Shown: positions 54,689 to 61,135 of the stretch, piece after piece | How positions within the stretch are numbered: position 1 is the first letter of the stretch | Layout of the letters: each line of letters opens with the position of its first letter | Assembly: GCA_020637365.1 (NCBI GenBank) | Contig: JACJWE010000002.1 | Span: 1,178,001-1,242,000, forward strand | Length of the DNA stretch: 64,000 nt | Reading direction: 5' to 3' | Source of the DNA: Acidimicrobiia bacterium | GTDB taxonomy: Bacteria > Actinomycetota > Acidimicrobiia > IMCC26256 > JAGNEX01 | Made by a program: the position numbers and the translations under genes | The notes under the pieces: model-generated | What the model was told of the DNA's origin: nothing | Databases searched by the model: none | What the model saw: only the letters and a program-made list of their open reading frames with translations

Positions 54689-55444
54689 CTATCCGAGGAG
54701 ATCTTCTGCGGCTTGACGCACCTGCCAATCCCGGTCGTCCAGCGCCTTGGTCAGCGCCGCTTCGATGTCCTCGCCGTCGAAGGCCGCAAGCGCGAGCACC
54801 GCACGTCGCCGAACCGCAGGTTTGTCCGAGCATGCTTGAAGCACCGCACCTTTACCGTCTTCAGAGCCGATCGCGCCGAGCGCTGCCACCGCCGACTCGC
54901 GCACGAGTGGGTCATCATGGTCGACAGCGGCGCGCGTCAACGCCGAAACGGTGGTGGCGTTCGTATCGATCTCGCCCAGCGTCCAGGCAGCCGTTTCGGC
55001 GACCAATGGGTCTCCGTCGTCAAGTAAAGCGAGGGCCGCATTGAGTGCGCCGGGGATCTCGAAGCGCCCAAGCATTTCGGCGAGCTGGAGACGGACGGTT
55101 GGGTGCGGGTCGAGCATCCAATGCCGAACGTCCCGTTCGGTCACAACGTTTCTTCGTGCAAGCGCATGAATGGCGACGCGGCGCATCCTTGGGTCGTCTG
55201 ACCGCATCGCTGAGCGCACGGACGCTTCGTCGTAAGGCGAGTGGGTGTCGATGCCGCCATTCGCTTCAGGAGCGGCGTACCTGCCGGTCATGCTGCCGTC
55301 CTGAACATCGGGGGTGGACAATCCCCACGCGACGATCTCGACCATGCTCCTGGTCTCGGGGATGTCGCTCAGCTGGCCCGTGTCGGTTTGGGATGCAGCA
55401 ACGGTGGGCGACACGGCTTGATCGTCGAAACTTTGCGATGACAT
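54689..55444 (-). CDS. HEAT-repeat protein
   Basis: About 251 residues. An unstructured Ser/Thr/Asp-rich N-terminal 75 residues is followed by HEAT/PBS-lyase-type helical repeats: MRRVAIHALARRNVV, VRLQLAEMLGRFEIPGALNAAL, VAETAAWTLGEID, VRESAVAALGAIG, VRRRAVLALAAFDGE and VRQAAEDLLG. These solenoids mediate protein contacts, so a scaffold role is likely. ATG 55444 has AGGGG upstream and is preferred over 55477. It converges on mreB and is divergent from the Lon-like protease gene. Confidence 0.82.
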   Translation of the reverse strand: MSSQSFDDQAVSPTVAASQTDTGQLSDIPETRSMVEIVAWGLSTPDVQDGSMTGRYAAPEANGGIDTHSPYDEASVRSAMRSDDPRMRRVAIHALARRNVVTERDVRHWMLDPHPTVRLQLAEMLGRFEIPGALNAALALLDDGDPLVAETAAWTLGEIDTNATTVSALTRAAVDHDDPLVRESAVAALGAIGSEDGKGAVLQACSDKPAVRRRAVLALAAFDGEDIEAALTKALDDRDWQVRQAAEDLLG

Positions 55445-55667
55445 TGAGCCCCTGGTGGCAGGTAACCTGGGATACATCCGCCCGGCGGCGGCCGCTGGCC
55501 ATGCCGGCCACGCACCCGGTCGAATCGCTGGATAGCGACGACGCTACATGACCGTTCGGGCGGGTTGTGGGTGTTGAAGCGACAGTCTCAATCACTCTCG
55601 CGAACGGCCGCAAACTTGCTTGTCGGTCGGGCGTGTCGGCCTGGATCGGTCGGAGAAGGGCATTTCT

Positions 55668-56861
55668 ATGGATGGGGATCGCGACGCACCGAATCTGCCG
55701 GGCGGTGAAACCAACAGCGTTGCTCGTGGTGCAGCAGGTGACGGGTTAGGTGCGGGTGATGTTGCCGTGTCCACCGACCGGATGCATCCTGATGTCGGGC
55801 GGCGTCACCGCTCGTGGAAATGGGTGCCCGTCGCCTGTGTCGTCGTGCTGCTGATCGCCGGTGGTTGGTATCGCACCGATTACGTGGGCATGTTTCCGGG
55901 TAGTGCGGCAGGACTGGATCATCTCGTCGAAGTCAATGGGCAAACCCCGGCCGAAGAACCTGGTGAGGGAGATATTCACTTCCTCACCGTCACCGTCGGC
56001 TCTCGAATGAACTTCTACGAATACCTCCTGGCGAAGCTCGATGACGACGTTGAGATCGTCGACGAGTCAGTCTTTACCGGCGGCGGCACTCGTGATGAGG
56101 CCCGTCAACGCAATTTTGCTGCCATGGACGCCTCCGAACAGCAGGCTGCGGCGACGGCACTCGACTACCTCGGCGCCCCATCGATCGGGGCTTCCGTGCT
56201 GGTCGTGATCGGAGGTACGCCCGCAGAGAACAACCTGCATGTCAACGATTTGATCACGGCGGTCAACGGTGTGGCGGTAGCGTCGAGTTCCGACGCGGTC
56301 AAGCAGGTGCAACAGTCGGTGCCGGGAGACGAGATAGAACTCGCGGTGGATCGTGACGGCGAAGCCCAGGTGATCACGATCACCGCAGCCGACAACGGCG
56401 AAGGGCGGGCCCTCATCGGCGTTCAGCTCGTCACTCGATATGAAGAGCAGGTCGGGATCAAGATCGATGGGGTCGGTGGGCCCTCCGCAGGAATGGCCAT
56501 GACCCTGGAGTTCATCGACGCACTCACTCCGGGCGACATGACCAACGGACTCGAGATCGCTGTCACCGGCGAAATCCTCCCCGATGGGACGGCGGGACCG
56601 GTCGGTGGTGTTCCCCAAAAAGCGATTGCCGCACGTCGGGCCGATGTGGACCTGATGCTGGTGCCGGAGGCAAATCTGGACGACGCCTTGACGACGGCGG
56701 GTGATCTCAAGGTGGTCGCGATCACCGATGTGCAGTCGGCCCTGGATGCGATTGGTGAGGCCGGGGCAACATCCAAGGTCTCAAAGGGTCGCTCGCCGAA
56801 TAGGGGAGCCTGGGTGTCCCCGTTGCTTCGGGCGCTCGAATACTCTCGCGCCGAGGCGTGA
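55668..56861 (+). CDS. Membrane-anchored PDZ-Lon (S16) protease, YlbL type
   Basis: 397 residues. A disordered N-terminus, one membrane helix (about 52-66, WVPVACVVVLLIAGGW), a DYVGMFPGSA segment, a PDZ domain (about 170-240, PAENNLHVNDLITAVNGVAV) and a Lon-type proteolytic domain with the Ser-Lys dyad: S273 in VGGPSAGMAMTLEF and K318 in GVPQKAIAARR. Related proteins cut signalling or cell-wall proteins at the membrane. ATG 55668 with GGAGAAGGG about nine bases upstream fixes the start. It heads the plus-strand series with the DivIVA-like, MuF-like and UPF0182 genes; the next gene starts 77 bases later. Confidence 0.9.
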   Translation: MDGDRDAPNLPGGETNSVARGAAGDGLGAGDVAVSTDRMHPDVGRRHRSWKWVPVACVVVLLIAGGWYRTDYVGMFPGSAAGLDHLVEVNGQTPAEEPGEGDIHFLTVTVGSRMNFYEYLLAKLDDDVEIVDESVFTGGGTRDEARQRNFAAMDASEQQAAATALDYLGAPSIGASVLVVIGGTPAENNLHVNDLITAVNGVAVASSSDAVKQVQQSVPGDEIELAVDRDGEAQVITITAADNGEGRALIGVQLVTRYEEQVGIKIDGVGGPSAGMAMTLEFIDALTPGDMTNGLEIAVTGEILPDGTAGPVGGVPQKAIAARRADVDLMLVPEANLDDALTTAGDLKVVAITDVQSALDAIGEAGATSKVSKGRSPNRGAWVSPLLRALEYSRAEA

Positions 56862-56938
56862 CAAGACGCTGATGTGCGTCCCCGCCGGTGCGGCATTGGC
56901 CTTTGCGAATTCAGGGGCACGACGAGAGGACATTCGCC

Positions 56939-59008
56939 TTGACAGGCCCCGGTGAATCAAACGCTCCTAGGCGTCGGCTGACCGCCGAAGAGATCATCAA
57001 CCGACCCTTCGCGCACGCTTTTCGTGGATTGCAAGAAGACGAGGTGCGCGAGTGGTTGCGGACCATCGCGTTCGAGCTTGAACGCCTGTCCGAACGTGAA
57101 CAAAAGCTCTCTGAGAAGTTGGACAACCTCCCTGAGACCGCCTCTCGCCAGGAGGTGACCCGCGACGAGATGCTCGAAGTCTTGGGCGAGGAATGCGAGC
57201 GCATCGTGCGCGCTGCGGAACTCGACGCTGAAGAGGTCCGCCTGCGAGCAGAGGCCGAACGGGACCGCATCGTCGCCGATGCACGACGCCACGCTCAGGA
57301 GCTTCGCGAAGCCGCCGCTGAAGAGAGTTTCACCGACGAGCACGCCGTGTTACTGCGTCGGGGCGCGCTTGATGAGGCTCGTTCAGAGGGGCGTGCGCTT
57401 CTGCGCGAAGCGCACGCGCTGAGGAAACGCATGTTGGCTGATCTGTTGAAACGACGCGATCGGGCGCTGACCGAGTTGGGAGAGCTCGAAGACAAGCGTT
57501 ACGAAATCGTCGAAGCGTTGGCGCAACTGGTGGGGGCACTCAACGCGACCAGCGGTCTGATCTCGGAGAACGATCGGCAGGCCAAGCAGCTGACGGTGGC
57601 CGTAGTCGAGTCGCGTCGTAGGAGCCTCGCATCACCGGCTCGTGCTGGCGAGCTTGCTTTGATGCTCGCCAATCTGGACGTCACCGGACGGATGGGACCG
57701 CTGTATCCCGAGACCGAGGAGGCAGTACCCACCCCGGTTGAAGAGCCGAACGAGTACTCGGCTCCGAGTACACCGTCGGAATCCAGCGTGGACTCGGAGC
57801 CGGACCGGCACCTGGAACCGAGTCCGCAACCGGAAGCCAACCCGGATTTGGCCCTGAACCCACAACCGCAGTCAGAACCAGAAAACCCAGCGGGGTCAGA
57901 GCCGGTGCCGGTGCCGGAGCCGGAGTCAGTGTCACTGCCGGAGCTGGAGAGCGAGCCAGAGCGAGAGCCCGAATCGGTGCCAGAGCCGCAGTCGGTGTCG
58001 GACTCGCCGCCGGAGTCGCCGTCGGAGCATCGGTCTGAGTCTGAGTCAGCGTCGGAGTCAGCGTCGGAGTCAGTGTCAGTGTCAGTGTCAGTGCCGGAGC
58101 TGCCGAGCGAGCCAGAGCGAGAGCCCGCGCCGGTGCCAGAGCCGGAGTCGCCGCCGGACTCGCCGTCGGAGCATCGGTCTGAGTCTGAGTCAGCGCCGGA
58201 GTCAGTGTCAGTGCCGGAGCTGGCGAGCGAGCCAGAGCGAGAGCCCGCGCCGGTGCCAGAGCCGGAGTCGGTGTCAGCGCCGGTGCCAGTGTCAGTGCCG
58301 GAGCTGGAGAGCGAGCCAGAGCGAGAGCCCGCGCTAGCGGCAGAGTCAGACCCGGTGAGGGAATCGATTCGTGAGTCAGAGCCCGGCTCCGAGCTGGACG
58401 TGGATCCTGGGCCGGAACTGAACCACGAGATGGAACCAGGTCGGGACGTGAACTCCGCGCTTGGGTCGGAGGGGGACGGCGATCCCGATCCTGACCCGCG
58501 CCTCGAACTCGAGCTGGACCGGGAGTCAGGTGTCGATCAGTCCACCGCTCTTGAGCATGGCGACTCTCCCTCGTCGCACGACGGTCTGGAACCCGCTCGT
58601 TCGGAGGAACCTGTTCCAGACGGGCTTCGACCTCCTGAAACAGACCAAACTGATGCTGGCCTCCAGAGCGGCGGCGGGGATCCGCCAGACGGTTCCGGGG
58701 GCTTGAACGCTGGGCTCGGGGGAGAATCCGACGGTTGGCAGACAATTGCTTCGTACCAAACGGGTCGAACCGACCTCCAGTATCGAGGTCAAGAGGATGC
58801 CGCCACAGAGACTCCGCCCTCCGGCACACCGCTGGGGTCTGACCCCGCATCCGCACCGGGCTGGCCGTCCGATGAGCACATCCCCTCTGAGTCTGAGGCG
58901 GGCGCACCTATCGGCTCGGACGTTCCATCCACCACCGAGCCCGAGTCCACGGAGGAAGCGCAGCCCGGGGGACCGTTGTTTCGGAGGATGGGGCCGAAAG
59001 CGAAGTGA
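56939..59008 (+). CDS. DivIVA-like coiled-coil protein with long Pro/Glu/Ser repeat tail
   Basis: 689 residues in two parts. Residues 11-60 resemble the DivIVA membrane-binding head (RRLTAEEIINRPFAHAFRGL, then QEDEVREWLRTIAFELE, with the F-R-G turn). A long charged coiled coil continues to about residue 245. The remaining 440 residues are low-complexity, dominated by PEPE, SESE and EPEREP units. DivIVA-type proteins mark curved membranes at poles and septa. The start is TTG 56939, set by GAGAGGA eight bases upstream; the frame to 56888 has no site. It overlaps the next gene by four bases (GTGA), implying coupled synthesis. Confidence 0.78.
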   Translation: MTGPGESNAPRRRLTAEEIINRPFAHAFRGLQEDEVREWLRTIAFELERLSEREQKLSEKLDNLPETASRQEVTRDEMLEVLGEECERIVRAAELDAEEVRLRAEAERDRIVADARRHAQELREAAAEESFTDEHAVLLRRGALDEARSEGRALLREAHALRKRMLADLLKRRDRALTELGELEDKRYEIVEALAQLVGALNATSGLISENDRQAKQLTVAVVESRRRSLASPARAGELALMLANLDVTGRMGPLYPETEEAVPTPVEEPNEYSAPSTPSESSVDSEPDRHLEPSPQPEANPDLALNPQPQSEPENPAGSEPVPVPEPESVSLPELESEPEREPESVPEPQSVSDSPPESPSEHRSESESASESASESVSVSVSVPELPSEPEREPAPVPEPESPPDSPSEHRSESESAPESVSVPELASEPEREPAPVPEPESVSAPVPVSVPELESEPEREPALAAESDPVRESIRESEPGSELDVDPGPELNHEMEPGRDVNSALGSEGDGDPDPDPRLELELDRESGVDQSTALEHGDSPSSHDGLEPARSEEPVPDGLRPPETDQTDAGLQSGGGDPPDGSGGLNAGLGGESDGWQTIASYQTGRTDLQYRGQEDAATETPPSGTPLGSDPASAPGWPSDEHIPSESEAGAPIGSDVPSTTEPESTEEAQPGGPLFRRMGPKAK
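57900..58345 (+). repeat. Imperfect tandem repeats coding for VPELxSEPEREP units
   Basis: Four copies of a block beginning TGCCGGAGCTG and continuing into GAGCGAGCCAGAGCGAGAGC, starting near 57935, 58091, 58211 and 58295. Intervals are 156, 120 and 84 bases, all multiples of 12, so an underlying four-codon unit has been expanded and shuffled without loss of frame. Between blocks are shorter GAGTCAGTGTCA-type units. The array encodes the acidic tail of the DivIVA-like protein. Confidence 0.85.
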
Positions 59009-61071
59009 GCGTTCCGCTGGTGCTCGATGTCGCATCCGCCGTTGAAGCGATCAAGACGGACTCGACAGCAGGACCCCGCTTACCCCGCGAACTGCCGTTG
59101 CCAACCGCGGTTTCGGCCCTCGTGTCGTCGGCTGAATTTGCCGATGCGGCGTCACTGTTGCTGGGGCCGGTTGTCGCGCTTCCAACACGTGCAGACCGAC
59201 CGACACAACAACCTGGAGATGCCCAGGTACACGGTGTTGCTGGGCAGGCTGGCGATCTCGAGCATCTGGCTGGTGATGGAGCTGACGTGGAACAGGGGTC
59301 GCAGTCAGTTGCTGGGTCGCAGTCAGCTGCTGGGTCAACGGTCTCTGCTGGGGATGAGGCTGTCAGTCCAAAAGATGTGCTCGAAGTCGAAACTGAGGCC
59401 GCAGCGGAAGCGAAAAACGCCCCAACACCCGGTTCGATAGCTTCGGATCGGCTGAGCGGCCTGTTCTCATCGCTCAGAAGCTCGCCGTCTGAGCAAGCCA
59501 CTCCATCTAGCGAGGAGAATGCTGGACAGACTGGTACCGAACGGCAGGCGAATGACGCCGCCGAGGTGTTGGTACCCGATTCCGATCAGCCGATGACCGA
59601 TCCTGACGAGACGGCGGCCGCCGAGAGCGTGCCGACCGAGCGCGACCCGGCCGAACTTACGTCTGAGCAGGAGTCGGGAGACGGCCAGCCCGACCCCGAG
59701 CAGCAGGATCCGGAGCAGCAAGAGCCAGAGCGTCAAGAGCCAGAACGTCAAGAATCTGAACCAATTGAAACGGAAGAAGGGGTTCCGGTCGCCGCCGGAG
59801 AGTCACACGCCGATGAGGAGATAGCGGGTGCTTTCCGGGCGAACGAGCCACACGGTCGTCCTGCAAACGGCAAGGGTGTACAGACGAGTGATCGAGTGTC
59901 GAGCATTTTTGCCTCGCTCCTGACTTCGTCGCCAGAGGCCGCTGATCCACAAGGCACTTCCCCGGCTGACTCAGCAGACGTCCCATCGGAAGGTGTCACG
60001 TCGGAAGGCGTCACGTCGGAAGGCGTCGGATCGGAAGGCGTCGGATCGTCAGATGTCGCACCGCCACGTGTGGATCCAACCGACGAGGACATCGTTCTCC
60101 CCACTTCTGATGTCGCTGCGGACCCGAGCGATGGGGCCGCCCGCGTCTCCGAGGGGTCCGAGGTTGGTGGGGACTCCTCGACTCGGCAGGGTAGGGCCGA
60201 CGATAGGCCAGCACTCGTCGACGTTCCCTCTAGCGACGTCGCCAGCGGTTCCGACGTCAGTGATTCGGGTGCGAGTGATTCCGGCGTCAGTGAATCGGAC
60301 CAGAGTGAATCGACTGGCGATGCGCTCGACCGGGACTCGGGCCGCGCACCCACCGGCCTCAACCCGGTCCCATCGATCGATCACGGCGCGCACACAGCTG
60401 CCCCTACGCCACACTTTGAGGCTGGCCCGCTACCAGATGACGTCGTCGCAGCGGCGTTCGCCCTCCGTGACGATGTCACCCGCACACATCAACGAAGAGC
60501 AGCGCGCCGAGCAAAGGGCGTTATGGGTGACCTCGCGAACGAAGCCCTCGAAGCGGCACGAGACGGTTCTGGCGAGCTGCTCCCACCGACGAAGTCGATC
60601 GTCGACCGCCTCGCCAACGCCCTCGAACACCACGCTTCTGCTGTGTTCGTCGGTGCACAGGGCGAAGGTACCGATGCTGACCAGGCGACCGAATGTCCCG
60701 AGGCAGCCACCATCACGGCCGCCGTCATCGCTGCGTTCACCGGACGTTTCGAGCGTCACGTTGCCACCGTCGTCGAACACCAGCGTGCCATCGACCCAAC
60801 AGCTATCCCCAGCGTCATCATCGAGCAACTGCGTCCATGGAGGACGGAAAACGTCGACGACCTGGTTGCCGACGTCTTGGTCGCCGTGTACGCGGCTGGA
60901 ATTGTCGACCTCGCGGCACGAACCGGGTCGCCTATCGCATGGGTCTCAACCACCGAGCTCGATTGCGAACATTGCGGCTCGGTTGCGACCGGCGAGCGCA
61001 CATCCGAATTTGGCTGGAGGCATCCTCCGGTGCACTCGGGCTGCCGTTGCCTACTCGTCTTTGGGTCATGA
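59005..61071 (+). CDS. Acidic repeat protein ending in a phage MuF-like zinc domain
   Basis: 688 residues. A short N-terminal conserved-looking part (VPLVLDVASAVEAIKTDST), then a long disordered Glu/Ser/Asp-rich middle in which a motif occurs twice: SDRLSGLFSSLRSSP (from residue 147) and SDRVSSIFASLLTSSP (from 295). The last 220 residues are helical and close with TELDCEHCGS and HPPVHSGCRCLL; C654, C657, H673, H677, C680 and C682 could bind zinc. This ending matches the pattern of phage SPP1 gp7/Mu gpF head-morphogenesis domains. No other phage genes are near. The GTG start overlaps the previous stop by four bases. Function unknown. Confidence 0.7.
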   Translation: MSVPLVLDVASAVEAIKTDSTAGPRLPRELPLPTAVSALVSSAEFADAASLLLGPVVALPTRADRPTQQPGDAQVHGVAGQAGDLEHLAGDGADVEQGSQSVAGSQSAAGSTVSAGDEAVSPKDVLEVETEAAAEAKNAPTPGSIASDRLSGLFSSLRSSPSEQATPSSEENAGQTGTERQANDAAEVLVPDSDQPMTDPDETAAAESVPTERDPAELTSEQESGDGQPDPEQQDPEQQEPERQEPERQESEPIETEEGVPVAAGESHADEEIAGAFRANEPHGRPANGKGVQTSDRVSSIFASLLTSSPEAADPQGTSPADSADVPSEGVTSEGVTSEGVGSEGVGSSDVAPPRVDPTDEDIVLPTSDVAADPSDGAARVSEGSEVGGDSSTRQGRADDRPALVDVPSSDVASGSDVSDSGASDSGVSESDQSESTGDALDRDSGRAPTGLNPVPSIDHGAHTAAPTPHFEAGPLPDDVVAAAFALRDDVTRTHQRRAARRAKGVMGDLANEALEAARDGSGELLPPTKSIVDRLANALEHHASAVFVGAQGEGTDADQATECPEAATITAAVIAAFTGRFERHVATVVEHQRAIDPTAIPSVIIEQLRPWRTENVDDLVADVLVAVYAAGIVDLAARTGSPIAWVSTTELDCEHCGSVATGERTSEFGWRHPPVHSGCRCLLVFGS

Positions 61072-61135
61072 CCACAAACGCGTTCTGACGGGTCGATCAG
61101 CCCCGTCGGTCGCCAACATCTAGCATTGTGCGCTC

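Noticed and set aside
57900..58345. CRISPR-like regular repeats
   Set aside because: Repeats are imperfect, unevenly spaced, in frame and coding for PEPE/SESE protein sequence; no cas genes.
57681..58907. Minus-strand 408-codon Ala/Leu/Pro/Thr repeat frame
   Set aside because: Antisense mirror of the Pro/Glu/Ser repeats in the DivIVA-like gene.
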